Below are positions 1 through 11,163 of a stretch of DNA of 64,000 nt, piece after piece. The position numbers and the translations under genes were made by a program. The stretch's first letter is position 1, and every line of letters begins with the position of its first letter. The notes beneath the pieces were generated by a model that saw only the letters and a program-made list of their open reading frames with translations, had not been told where the DNA came from and ran no database searches. The stretch spans positions 11,718,001 through 11,782,000 of the forward strand of contig NC_003279.8 of NCBI RefSeq assembly GCF_000002985.6. The letters run 5' to 3'. The DNA is from Caenorhabditis elegans. Its lineage: Eukaryota > Nematoda > Chromadorea > Rhabditida > Rhabditidae.

Positions 1-161
1 AAATTGTCTAATTTGCCAAGTTTCATACCTAATTATATTTTGGAAATGTTTTGTGATTTTCTAACAGAAAACGTTCAATCATTTTGGGCTTGAAAAAAGA
101 AAATTGTTTAGTAGAATGCATGTTTTGGATCTTAAATCTACAAAAAGTATCAATTTCATAT

Positions 162-715
162 TTCCGGCAATTCTGATTTCTGGCAACCGGCAATTTCCGG
201 CAACCGACATCTGCCGGTTTTTGAATTTTTTGGCAATTGGCAATTCCGGCAATTGCTGGTTTTGGAAATTTTCGGCAATTGGGAATTCCGGCAACCTGCG
301 ATTCCGGTAACCGGCAATTCCGGCAATTGCTGGCTTTGGAAATTTTCGGCAACCGGCAGTTCTGGCAATCGAATCGCCGGATTTTGAAATGTTTGGCAAT
401 TGCTGGTTTTGGAAATTTTCGGCAATTGGCAATTCCGGTAACCTGCAATTCCGGCAACCTGCAATTCCGGCAACCAAAAATTCCGGCAACCGGTAAATCC
501 GGAAACCTGCAATTCCGGTAACCGGCGATTTCGGTAACCGGCAATTCCGGCAATTCCGGCAATTCCGGCAACCGGCAATTCCGGCAACCGGCAATTCCGG
601 CAATCTACAATTCCGGCAACCGGTAAATCAGGCAACCGGCAATTCCGGCAACCTGCGATTTCGGCAATTGCCGGTTTTGGAAATTTCCGGCAATTCCGGC
701 ATTTGCTGGATGTTT
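162..715. repeat. CCGGCAATT/CCGGCAACC minisatellite
   Basis: About 550 bp are built from short units such as ATTCCGGCAACCGGCA, with variants containing CAATTGCCGG and short spacers (TTTTGGAAATTTTCGG). Open frames on both strands across it, rich in repeated NCRLPELPV-like units, follow from the repeat and are not taken as genes. The units are partly self-complementary, so hairpins are possible. A related but more degenerate array sits in a vab-10 intron near 37.8-38.1 kb. Confidence 0.9.
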
Positions 716-910
716 CTTGTATCATTACCATTTTTTCTATGTCTGTGCCACTTCCCTAGAAACATCGTTCCTGGGAAGTGCCATAAACCCGACAGCTGGT
801 GAACTTCATAGATAGGAAGGGGCCTGAGAGAACCTGCAAAGACATACTGATCGATAATTCAGTCCCCTTTGTGTTCTCTGAGATAATCCATTACTCCTCC
901 ATTCGTCAAC

Positions 911-1790
911 ATGGCCCCCTTCAATCTTCTCCGTCTTCCAACCCTCATCATTAGTGAAGTGATCAGATCAATGAATGCTCTGGAATTGTAAGTTTCCTTT
1001 TTTGTTCGGATTGAAAAATTGAAAAATTTCAGAGTTGGCCTCTCGGAAACATCCAAAAAATCGCAGATACTCGTTAAAACTCTCTTAAAGAATTCCCAAT
1101 TTCACATGAGAATTTGTGAGCACCCTGCAGCCATTGCAGTGTGCATAAATTCCAAAACATCTCAGTCGAGATTCGAATTGAGGCACAACCTTGATCTAGC
1201 ATTTCTCAGAATAAAGTTTTTCCTAGACATTTTCAATGTGACAACAGCTGGACTGTTGTTCTGTAACCCAACGGAGAAGAGTATCCGAGACACTTTAAGC
1301 CTCCTTGTCCCAATTAACCCAAAGTTTATCAGCTTATCGATTTCTGAAATGGAATCCATGTCTGAAAGTTTATTCGAGTACTTGTTAAGTATCAAGGCCT
1401 GTCGGTTCATTGTTAAATTGAATAGTTTTCACGAATTAACACCAAGCAATTCAAATTTGCTTCTAGATTGTGTTTATGTGAAGCTAAGAAATCTAGCTTT
1501 CCCAGATCAGAAAATGATTGAAGTACTCAAAACCTGGAAACTAGGATGTAATCTCAAGTCGCTGGAAATGTTTAGTTCAGATTATACATGCGATTTCAAT
1601 GAACTTGTGAAAGGATTGGATACACAAATGTAAGTTGTTTTGTTTCAAATAAGAAAAATGAACCAACTCCCTCGTTTTTTACAGAATTGATGCTGATTCT
1701 GAACTTAAGTGTCAAATCGAGCAAGCTAATGGAAGGATTGGACTTTTGACTTTTGAAATATGGGGACACCTTCACTTGAAAGTTATTTAA
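911..1790 (+). CDS. F-box/FTH-domain (FBXA-like) protein
   Basis: Three exons, 911..987, 1033..1629 and 1685..1790, join in frame (780 nt, 259 residues). The first exon gives MAPFNLLRLPTLIISEVI, the typical start of a nematode F-box, and continues across the intron as MNALELVGLSETSKKS. The large second exon resembles the FTH (DUF38) region: a hydrophobic, Leu-rich repeat-like domain with motifs such as KTWKLGCNLKSLEMF near its end. The protein ends LHLKVI. F-box proteins of this class act as substrate adaptors of SCF ubiquitin ligases and are greatly expanded in Caenorhabditis. The substrate cannot be inferred. The start was chosen because the F-box begins at this ATG and the preceding sequence is not coding-like. 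The individual fbxa number is not recognisable by eye. Confidence 0.8.
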
Positions 1791-1901
1791 TTGTTGTTAT
1801 AATTATTTAATCTTGCATTTAATTAAACAAAGAATATGTGTATACCAACAATACTTTTTTCGTAGCCTTATCACTATTACTTATAAAGATCCGAATCAAA
1901 A

Positions 1902-4900
1902 TCAAATTAATTGGCTCAACAGAATACCAATAAGAATCACAACAAGTTCAATAATTCCGATCCTATGTCCGACTCCATCCAAGAAATCCATACTAACCAC
2001 CAAATCATTATCAATATTGCCGTCATCTTCAGTTGTTGCTTCTACATCTTCGTCAAGCTCTTCCACGACTTTGGCATCCACGGGAGTAATGTTTTTGGTA
2101 ATGGTTGGCTGAGTTGAATTGAAAGACAGTGTAGTGACTTTGGATATGGATGATGGATCATTTGAATTATGTGGAAATTGAGTGCCATTAGAAAACTGAG
2201 AGCAAATTCCAGCTAGTTTGCAGATCACATCACTGTAGTGTGTAATTTTCTTAGCGCCTCCGTCGTCTAAAACCGACTTTTGAATACATTTTTAAAGTTT
2301 TCGAAGAGCTTACACATGAGACCAATTCCAAAAAGCGTTTCCTTATCATTGATTATTTTGGTGACTATTCCATAATGAATGTAAAAATCAACATAAAACG
2401 AGTCATCACTTGTGTTTGTGCTCATCAAGCTCATGTGTCTATGCCAATTTTTTGTAGATTCGTAAAGGTCGAATAAGCCATCAGACTGATTAATGGTATT
2501 TTCTGAAAACAAATTTCGATGAATTGAAATTTTTCTTTGCTTTTTAATGATAAAAACCGCAAGATATAGACAGTTACATATTGAATAGAAACCTCACCAT
2601 CAGCTAGGCAAGGATGACTTGTATTTTCTGGATAACCATTTTCAATTGTTGCAATGAGTAACATGGATTTGTTGATTGGAACATTCCTACACCCATCAAG
2701 AATATATGCACTCGAGAGTTGAATTCGTGGACAATTTCCATTGTATTTCTGTCCACAAAAAATGGACCTAACTTCCAAATGTGTCAGTAATTGTTTAGGA
2801 AAAAAACGATGTCTGTAAATAGTGGGTTCAGATTGAAATAGATACAATGGTTGAAATTACTCGTTGTTTTCATCGCACTGGGTGTTCATCTCGTGTATCT
2901 TTTGGTTTATCCAAGAAAACTTTTGTACAGGATAAGCAGGAAGCAACACGTTTCGGGATGAAATCATCGTTGCTAAGAATGGTTCGATGTTTTCAACGTT
3001 CTTTACCGTGACTAGCCACTTCACAAAAAAATTGACTTCGATATAATTGTCATCTGTCGCTTTTCGTTCTGAACAAATTAGTGAAATTTTGGGAAGTTTC
3101 CATGCGCATGAAGCCAGACGTACTCAGTTAAACTAATTCACAAATGTTTCTGTCAGCTTTGGCATGACAATTGTCAGACGCGTGTTTTGCTGACGACGCT
3201 GCTCTGGCATGCATTGACGGTGTGAAAACAAACGCCTAGGTTTATCAGTTTATCTGATAACCGCGCGGAGATGGCTTATGCAAATTTGAGATTTAAGCCG
3301 TCAAGTCTAATAAGAAGCACGTCTTCCAATGCATAGCGCTTGACATGGTGCAAAATGAGACCATTTCGTCATTTTTAGTAAAACTCGCTCAGCCTGATGT
3401 ATGAAAACTCACCAAGCTTCTCATTTCCACATGTTCTCAGCCTTTTGTCGTTTTCTTCCGAAGTCAATTTGACAAATTCGTCAGTTGGCTTCGAATTTGG
3501 TGGTGAAGTTTCATATGCAATAGTTGAAGTTGTCGTGCTTGTGGACACTTCAGTGGTTGGAGCAGTCGTTGAAGTAGTCGTTGTCAATGCCCAAGGAGCC
3601 TCGCAGATTCCAGCTAGATTACAAAGTTCCTCATGGATAACTGACATTTTGAAGAAATAAACATAGTTCTCGTCAGGTTCCCATTCTGGAATAACTTTCT
3701 TCTTTGAAGGAGGAGTAACGGTTCGGACGATGTCGAACTTATAGACCCAAAATGTGCTTAAATAAAGCAATGTGGCAATGGCACTTTTCAAAAACGTTTC
3801 AAATTTTTAGGCGGTTCAAAATTCGAAAAATAGCCAAATTTTTTTGTGACCAATTTGTATTCTGTTCGATCACCTATCGGCTTTAAATGCACCTTAATCA
3901 ACAAAATAACTTGAACCCATAAATGCAATCATAGGTCTGTAAAATTACAAAAAAAATCTGTACTTACCTGTGTACTCAAGTCCGATTACAGTCTCCTTAT
4001 CTTCAATAACATTCAACAAAATCCCGTAATGATAATCCTCACTTTGATATGGTCTACCCACCTTGTAATACCTCCCGTTAATATAGTCTCCTTGTTTTCT
4101 AAGTTGTTCAAGTGTATATGATTGTCCAGTGTAGTCATAAATGTCAACTTGACTCTGATCAGGAAGGTTGAATTTACCTGAAAACATATTATTAATCATA
4201 GAAAACATAAATATTCAGTGCATACTTTCAGATAAACAAGGAAAACTGGGATAGATTTGTTCCTCGTGTTCGAATGTTGCAATGAGTGGCTGCTGGCACA
4301 TAACATGATTTTTTACAGAACAACCATCCACAATGTATGCATATGTGATTTTTACACGACGACAACTTCCCCGGGAAGAACAAGCACTCCAATTAACTTC
4401 CAGATCGTCCAATGCAAGTTGTGGAACAATGAGGTGCCTAGAAGAGAAATATTAAGTAATTACCCCCTAGAGAAAAGGGAAATTTTTCAACTTTCAACAT
4501 ACTTAGTATTCTTAGTAACATCACACTTTCCGGCTTCTGCTACTCGATTATACCAACCATCCTTATTCCGAACAAGGAAAGCAGATGTTATCGCGTGTCG
4601 GGGTGAGATAAGTGTTGTCAGATATGAAGTCTGCGAATCGGAAGCTTTGTTAGTTATCAGTAGGCTCCAACCTGGGGGGTACACAGTTTTCGGGACACTG
4701 CTATTTGATTGACGAACTGAAAAAAATCATCGGTTTTACACAGTAATTGATTTTTTGCTTATTGATTCAAGATACCTCATAATTTAAGCAATCCCGCTAG
4801 AAATCAAAAACTCACCAAATTTCTCGTTTCCACATGTTGTCAAACGCTTCTCGTTCTCGTCAGGCGTCAATTTTTAGAAGTTACATCCAATGCAACAGGT

Positions 4901-4936
4901 CAAAGCAAAGAATATGACTATCACTTTGATATTCAT
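1902..4936 (-). CDS. Tandem double-domain DUF316 (trypsin-like) protein, copy A; in-frame stop in signal exon
   Basis: Nine exons on the minus strand (4936..4816, 4716..4503, 4437..4226, 4177..3968, 3685..3413, 3068..2861, 2812..2598, 2502..2314, 2266..1902) keep one frame for 2007 nt. Exon 1 encodes a signal peptide (MNIKVIVIFFALTCCIGC) but codon 21 (4876..4874) is TAA where copy B has TAT, just before KLTPDENEKR. Exons 2-5 form a first DUF316 domain (ISPRHAITSAFLV, AYIVDGC, LCNLAGIC). A Thr-rich linker leads into a second N-terminal motif (KLTSEENDKRL..CGNEKL), and exons 6-9 form a second domain ending in a hydrophobic tail (GIIELVVILIGILLSQ) that could be a GPI signal or membrane anchor. 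Neither domain shows trypsin His57 or GDSGG. Either the copy is recently inactivated, or it starts elsewhere; an ATG at 3791 opens exon 5 with a weak hydrophobic leader. No function is assigned. Confidence 0.65.
4874..4876 (-). other. In-frame TAA in the signal-peptide exon of copy A
   Basis: The codon reads TAA (minus strand) between the signal peptide and the conserved KLT-P/A-DEN motif. The equivalent codon in the neighbouring copy B is TAT (Tyr). The rest of the nine-exon frame is open, so this single substitution would be the only disabling change seen. Confidence 0.8.
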
Positions 4937-5028
4937 ACTTGACAAAACCAAGAACTGAATTGTCAAGCAAAAACTGATACTGATTGTGAAACGAGATAAG
5001 GTGTGTTGGATTGGTGATGTGGGAAATG

Positions 5029-5037
5029 TCACGTTTA
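5029..5037 (-). promoter_or_regulatory. Shared upstream element TAAACGTGA (copy A)
   Basis: In the gene's sense direction the core is TAAACGTGACATT, 93 bp before the ATG at 4936. The same core lies at a similar distance in copies B, 23.6-26.0 kb and 26.2-29.4 kb. A GATA-type site (CTTATCTC in sense) lies about 40 bp further toward the gene in copies A and B. Confidence 0.5.
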
Positions 5038-5139
5038 GAATTATATGTTTTGTTGGAATTCAACACACTCTACGTGAATGTTTATTGAAAAACGTATATA
5101 TTTCAAATTTTGTGCAAAAACTTCAGATATAGCTATTAC

Positions 5140-5238
5140 CTATCCAGTGGACGTTGACAGTTCAAAAATAGAAGAGACGCAGAAAAAATTGTTCCCCGCA
5201 ACGAAAACACGCCGAAGCCATGTGGTAGCTCAACGTGG
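5140..5238. repeat. Single arm of a foldback element (upstream of copy A)
   Basis: This 100-bp segment matches the left arm of the intact inverted repeat upstream of copy B (8462-8680). Flanks on both sides match the copy B promoter, but the loop and the right arm are missing here. One copy has therefore lost or gained an arm since the tandem duplication. Confidence 0.75.
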
Positions 5239-5430
5239 AAGATGCTTCAGTATCACTACTGCCGTTTGTTTCAATTTTCTGTTTTCAACTCATTCCGACC
5301 TGCTTTTAAAACTAGATGGGGCCCGATTAATAAACCTAGATTCTCTGAATTCATGGCAAGACAATATGATGGATTGGAGCTAATTCCAATTTTTCCAAGT
5401 TCAAAAATGAATTATTCATTCAATCAATAA

Positions 5431-8262
5431 TTATTGGCTTAAAAGAATACCAATGAGAATCAGAACAAGTTCAATAATTCCGATCTTATGTCCGACTCCA
5501 TCCAAGAAATCCATACTAACCACCAAATCATTATCAATATTGCCATCATCTTCAGTTGTTGCTTCTACATCTTTGTCAGTCTCCTCCACATCCTCAGGAG
5601 TAATGTTTTTGAGTGGTTTCGGTGGGGAAGTCGACGAGGTAATGGATGGCTGAGTTGAATTGAAAGACAATGTGGTGCTGTTGGATATGGATGATGGATC
5701 ATTTGAATAAAGTGGAAATTGAGTGTCATTAGAAAACTGACGACAGATTCCAGCCAGAGTGCAGATCACATCATTGTAGTACGCAATCTTCACAGCGAAT
5801 TTTCCTAAAAACCGACCTATTGATAAATATGTGACATATACTTGAAGTGCTCACCAGTAAGACCAATTCCAAAAACAGTTTCCTTATCGTTGACTATCTT
5901 GGTCGATGTTCCATATAACTTGGAATTTGGATCCTTAAACAAGGAGCCACTGGTGCTCATGTTCACTGTGATGTTCTTATGCATCCATATACTGTGAGAA
6001 AAGAAGTAAGCGTCGAATCCACTATCAGACCGTTTGATGGAATTTTCTGCAAACACATTTTACAGGATATAAACAGCTACATATTAAATAGAAATCTCAC
6101 CGTCAGCTAGGCACGGAAAACTTGTATTGGCTGGATAAACGTTCTCAATAGTCCCAATGAGTATCTTGGGCTCGCTGATTGTAGAATTGACACACCCATC
6201 AAGAATGTATCCACTCGTAAGTTTTGTGGGTTTCGGTGGACACATGACTGAGCTTCCCTGGTTGTTTTGATCACAAACCGGCAAATTAAAATCGAAATTG
6301 CTCAGATTAGATTGAGGAATGAAAAGATGTCTGTAAGTTGTGAGTTTAAAATTGTATAAATACAATTTGAAGTACCTTTTACTGTCATCGCACTGGTATG
6401 TCGGTTGATTGTTTCTAGAATTATTTAGTTCAACCGGAAACAACAAGTGTCGGGATGAAATCATTGTCGCTGAGAATATGTGGTCGGTAGTTGTGCTTTG
6501 TGCGGTGACCAGCCAGTTCACAGACCCCACTTCGACCGGAGTGTCATTTGTCGCCTTCCGTTCTGAACAAAGAATGATTAGACAAACTCAGATAAACTAA
6601 TCCACAAATGTTTTGTCAGCTTTGGCATGACAATTGTCAGACGCGTGCTATACTGCTCATGCTCACGATCAAACGCTGCTTATTAAGATGACATGCATTA
6701 GTTATGTGATAACGAATGCCTAGGTTGAGCAGTTTATCTGTGAGGACCGGGGAGAGATGGTTTATGCAAATTTGAAATGTAAGCCGTCAAGTCTAATAAG
6801 AAGCACGTCTTCCAATTCATAGCGCTTGACATGGTGCAAAATGAGACCATTTCGTCATTTTTAGTAAAACTCGCTCAGCCTGATGTATGTAAACTCACCC
6901 ATCTTCTCATTTCCACATGTTTCCAGCCTTTTTTCGTTTTCTTCCGAAGTCAATTTGACAAATTTGTCAGTTGGCTTCGAATTTGGTGTAGTGGTTGTGG
7001 TAGTTGTTACGAGCTCTCCTGGAGGAAGTGAGCAGATTCCTGTTGGTTCGCATAGACTCTTATAGAGAAATGACATTGTATAGAAAGTATTTTGGTCATC
7101 TGAAATACAATATTTTTTGTTGTTGAAGTGCTAGCATTTTGAGCAATACTAAGCTATGATTAAGAAAAGACTATGTCTACATTGTTTCCAGTACATTACA
7201 CAAATTTACCTGATGCGGCAAATGCCATAACAGTCATCTTGTTGTCAACAACGTTCGTGAGAATCCCGTAATCATGTCGTGACTTAAATACAGTTGGAAT
7301 ACTCGTCTTGTAAAATAAGGAGTAAGTATGGTTGATCGTTGTTTTACTATGCTTCAGTTTGTAAGAATCGTCAATAAAGTACAAGTCTCCAATTTCTGAT
7401 ACATTCATAAGGTTCTCTTCTGAAAACGAAATATTAATTACTGTACTTGCTAGTTTTATGTACAACACAAAACATGCAATTTTAGCAAAAGTCAACGTAC
7501 CTTGAGCTAAACACGGAACACTTATATTGCTTTGAGAGCTGTAATCAATTGTTGCAATCAACGGCCCAGCAGTTAACATCGGATAAGATGACGCGCAACC
7601 ATCCAAAATGTATGCAGCTGTGATTTTGCAACGTGTCGAATTACTGACTGATTTTGAGCCGTCTTGCGCGTGCTGAGGAATTTCCACTTTTTCCAGTAAA
7701 GAAGGTGGAACAACAAGGTTTTTGCCATCACATTCATCCCTACTCCCATCGCGCCAACCGGATTCATTTCGAACGAGCCGGGCGGATGTCAACACATGTC
7801 TGGTAGATATCATTGTTGCCAAATAATAACGATCTGGATTGTGATCGATGTTATGCATCTTGAGAGTCCAGTCAGTTTGTGATACATTAGCTGGGGTGGT
7901 TTCGTTTCCCTTCCGCTCTAAAAGAAAAACATCGTTCACTGATATTTCGGAACTAGTTCTATTTTTATTTTTCTGTTTCATTTTTTCAAGTATTTAGATC
8001 CCGCTCTCCAGCGCTGGAGGTTTGCCGGCAAGCGTAGTACACTTGCGACAAGCCGGCAGATTTTGGAGTACTTTACTTCAAAACAGTGCTCAAACTTATG
8101 CAGAGCCTCTTTTTCGACTTCAAAATAAAAAATTAACTCACCAAGTACTTCTTTTCCACATGTACTCGCACGATCCTTGTTCTCGTCAGCCGTCAATTTA
8201 TAGAAGTCACATCCAATGCAACCGGTCAAAGCAAAGAATATGACTATCACTTTGATATTCAT
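5431..8262 (-). CDS. Tandem double-domain DUF316 (trypsin-like) protein, copy B
   Basis: Eight exons (8262..8142, 7917..7501, 7419..7210, 7099..6899, 6562..6376, 6330..6101, 6046..5855, 5804..5431) give an uninterrupted 1932-nt frame, 643 residues. It starts with a signal peptide (MNIKVIVIFFALTGCIGC) and FYKLTADENKDRASTCG. The first DUF316 domain has ISTRHVLTSARLV, AAYILDGC and LCEPTGIC. A short Thr linker joins it to a second domain (KLTSEENEKRLETCGNE, ISSRHLLFPVEL, SGYILDGC, CTLAGIC), followed by a Ser/Thr/Asp-rich stalk and a hydrophobic C-terminus (GIIELVLILIGILLSQ). An intron that splits domain 1 in copy A is absent (single 417-nt exon). Catalytic His57 and GDSGG are missing, so a binding or decoy role is more plausible than proteolysis (inference). 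It lies head-to-tail behind copy A and is its duplicate. Confidence 0.8.
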
Positions 8263-8354
8263 ACTTGACAAAACCAAGAACTGAATTGTCAAGCAAAAAC
8301 TGATACTGATTGTGAAACGAGATAAGGTGTGTTGGATTGGTGATGTGGAAAATG

Positions 8355-8363
8355 TCACGTTTA
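8355..8363 (-). promoter_or_regulatory. Shared upstream element TAAACGTGA (copy B)
   Basis: Same core as upstream of copy A, 93 bp before the ATG at 8262. The surrounding promoter is nearly identical to that of copy A because of the tandem duplication, so only the matches near 26.0-26.1 kb are independent support. Confidence 0.5.
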
Positions 8364-8461
8364 GAATTATATGTGTTCGTTGGAATTCAATACACTTTAC
8401 GTGAATGTTTATTGAAAAACGTATATATTTCAAATTTTGTGCAAAAACTTCAGATATAGCT

Positions 8462-8680
8462 ATTACCTATCCAGTGGACGTTGACAGTTCAAAAATAGAA
8501 GAGACGCAGAAAAAAAATTGTTCCCCGCAACGAAAACACGCCGAAGCCATGTGGTAGCTCAACGTGAAACATGCTTCAATACATGAGCTACCACGTGGCT
8601 TCGGCGTGTTTTCGTTGCGGGGAACAATTTTTTCTGCGTCTCTTCTATTTTTGAACTGTCAACGTCCACTGGATAGGTAA
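8462..8680. repeat. Near-perfect inverted repeat (two ~98-bp arms, ~22-nt loop)
   Basis: Left arm 8462-8561 (starting ATTACCTATCCAGTGG, ending GTGGTAGCTCA) is repeated in reverse complement at 8584-8680 (TGAGCTACCACGTGG to CTGGATAGGTAAT). A transcript through it would fold into a long hairpin. It lies about 200 bp upstream of the copy B start. No ORF. Confidence 0.85.
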
Positions 8681-8789
8681 TAGAGTAATCCTATAGTATC
8701 ACTACTGCCGTTTGTTTCAATTTTCTGTTTTCAACTCATTCCGACCTGCTTTTAAAACTAGATGGGCCCCGATTAATAAATCTGAACAG

Positions 8790-10340
8790 TCAAAATTAAC
8801 TTTCCAATAAAGAAAGCACTGGTTGTATGGAAAGATGCTTGACAAATGTTAAAGCTTAGATCCTCTAAATCTGCCTTCCCTTCTACATTAAATCCCAATG
8901 TTGCAAGGTTGTCCATTTTTGTCGAAAAAATAAAAGTAGGGCAACTTTTCGACACATGATGTCCCAAAAACATGTAATGGTACTTTGAGAGTTTATAGCT
9001 CAGCGGGGAGTGGCCCGAAAATTTTGATTTTTGTTTCTCCCCCTTTCAAAAATCTGTCCCAGTATGGTCATCAAAACGGGGTTGCACAATTTTGCTCCGG
9101 GAGCCCACGGGAGTCGGAAAACTGAAGCTACTTCATTTTGGTGGATGTGTTAGTACTGGCAAAAAACCACTTTTAATTGATGCAAAATTCGAGTTTTTCT
9201 TGGATCTTTTCAAAACTTGACACATAGTTAGGCCTGACGGAGCCCGATTTTTTGAGCCATAATTCAAAATATTTGACCTACTTTCGAAAATGTAGGCCAT
9301 CATTAAAGTTTTCGAAAAACTAAAAAGATGAACATTTATTTAATCGACGTGAAAAACTGCCTTGCCTCTCTCTCTCTCTCTCTCTCTTGGTTCGCTCATT
9401 GATGTGAGTTGGATTATTTTCATTTCTTTCAAATGATCGTAACTCAGTCAATTTTGGTCCAAAATGTTCCAAATTTTTCCCAGTTTACCAACTTAACCTA
9501 CTGCGAAGCCTAGCGCACTGCGTGCGCTAGTCTGCCTCTTCCTATATTAAATCCTGAAATTGCATTCTTGACAGGAATAAAAAATAAGGGCACGTTGTCG
9601 TAATGGGGTGTCCGACAAAAATGTACAAACTTTGAGCTTTAATAACTTGGCTCATAGCTGGCGCTTTTGCATTCACTAAGTGCGAATGACTCAAAAATAG
9701 TTGCCCCACCATGGTCATTATTGAGGGGATTGGTTTTGGGAAGGGTAGAACACTGATTTGCGCGGGTTTCTGGAGACCGCGAAAATTGAATATTTTCTTT
9801 GTACTGAAGAGTTTTATATTTTTCAATCCCATACGAGCAGTTTTTCTGACATTTGGTTCCAATTTGAGCACAAGAGAGAACTTCGAATTACCAATTTTTT
9901 GAAACTATTTTGAAAAAAATTGACCAACTTTCCAAAATGTAGGCCATCATTCAAATTTTGCAAAATTAAAAAGATGGATTAAACGTGAAAAACTTTCCTA
10001 CCACTCTCTCTCTCTCTCTATTTTGGGGATGAATTCGATCATTTTCATTTCTTATTTTAATAACGTGAGGAAAGTTCAATTTTAAAGATTTTTTGAGATT
10101 TCTACTTTTTTCTAATCCTATTGAGGACCGCACTTCTCGGACATTTTGGTCACTTTAAACCTCACTTCCAGCAGGGCAGACTGGAGGCCTGCAATGCTAT
10201 TGTTTTTCACTCAAACCCAAAAAATCCTTCTTACTCTTAGAAACTTTAGACCTTTTCTATCCCTACTCTCAGCAGAGCAGGCTGGAGGCCTTCTATGAGA
10301 CGTATGTTTCCATAACTACGTCTGTTTTTGGAAAGGTCAG
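8790..10340. other. Repeat-rich intergenic DNA with CT microsatellites
   Basis: No gene was found. Two diverged copies of one sequence are visible, about 8790-9420 and 9540-10030. Both contain lines such as TTTCCAAAATGTAGGCCATCATT or close variants, and both end in CTCTCT runs (9365-9389 and about 10002-10018). A small palindrome (GCGCACTGCGTGCGC) lies near 9510. Short ORFs here show no recognisable protein features. Confidence 0.6.
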
Positions 10341-10344
10341 GTAA

Positions 10345-10630
10345 TCCGGATTGAGGGCCGCAGGCCCGAATACACAAAAGTATTGGACATCCATTAAGCC
10401 TATTCTGAGCCCAATAAACCCGAGTTGAGGGCCGCATACCCAAATACACGAAGAAGTGTTGGAGATCCGTCAAGCCTATTTTTAGCTAAGTAATTCAGGT
10501 TCAGGGCCACAGGCACGAATACGCATAGAAGCGTTGGAAAACTGTTAAGCCTATTTTGAGCCCAATAATTCACAATGAGGGACGCAGGCCCGAATACATG
10601 TAGAAACAGTGGGGAACCGTTAAGTGCGAT
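10345..10630. repeat. Imperfect tandem repeat of ~65-85 bp units
   Basis: Four degenerate units each contain GAGGGCCGCAGGCCCGAATAC, in variant form, followed by GTTGGAGA..CCGTTAAGCCTATTTTGAGCCCAATAA. Units start near 10351, 10435, 10500 and 10575. No coding potential was seen. Confidence 0.7.
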
Positions 10631-10779
10631 TTGAAAAATGGAAATTGTTATTTATAAAATTATCATTAAACTAAATTTGGCCGGTCTTGACAAACTTCAG
10701 CACATTTACTTGACATTTACTCAACACTTGGCTAAATATTAATAAAGCGAATTATTCTTGAGTTACTCTACGCCGAACC

Positions 10780-11163
10780 AAACTGCGAAGCCTAGCAAAT
10801 CTCCGATTTGCTAGTCTGCATTTTCCTCTTAAATCGCGTGTGTGCCACGGGTAGTCGTTTTTGCAAAATAAGGTTCCTCCGCAAATGTCCGAAAATGTCC
10901 CATTTCGGACATTTTTTTGCTATTTTTGTTATTTCACGAGATTTTTTAGGCGTATATACAACTCGACGAGGCGCGTCTGTTGTATTAAAAATCATTCCGA
11001 TCTGAGCACTTTAAGCCTACTTTATAGAGCTCCAAACCGTGGTGCGCGCTCTTTCACCCGCCGCATCTCCCCCTTGGTGTGTTTTTTTGGGTGCAATCCT
11101 CAAACCACCGCTTCGTGCGCTGTTCTCTTTTACAAATCTTGGGTTTTGAGGTAAAAGTATTGT
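10780..11163. other. Intergenic DNA, no gene seen
   Basis: Begins with a short palindrome (GCAAATCTCCGATTTGC near 10795), similar in context to one near 9510 (both flanked by GCGAAGCCTAGC and TAGTCTGC). The rest is AT-rich with a CG-rich stretch near 11040-11110. No recognisable coding or RNA feature. Confidence 0.4.

Noticed and set aside
29..731. Long overlapping ORFs on both strands at the left end (Cys/Arg/Leu/Pro repeats)
   Set aside because: They are translations of the CCGGCAATT minisatellite; all frames are open because the unit lacks stops. No start context, splice pattern or family similarity.
3413..3791. ATG at 3791 giving MKSAIATLLYLSTFWVYKF as an independent gene start for the second half of copy A
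   Set aside because: The intron 4 acceptor at 3686 fits the family exon boundary, and copy B has no equivalent. Kept only as an alternative start in the copy A entry.
10345..10630. CRISPR-like array
   Set aside because: The repeats are degenerate, spacing is irregular, and the host is a eukaryote; it is an ordinary degenerate tandem repeat.
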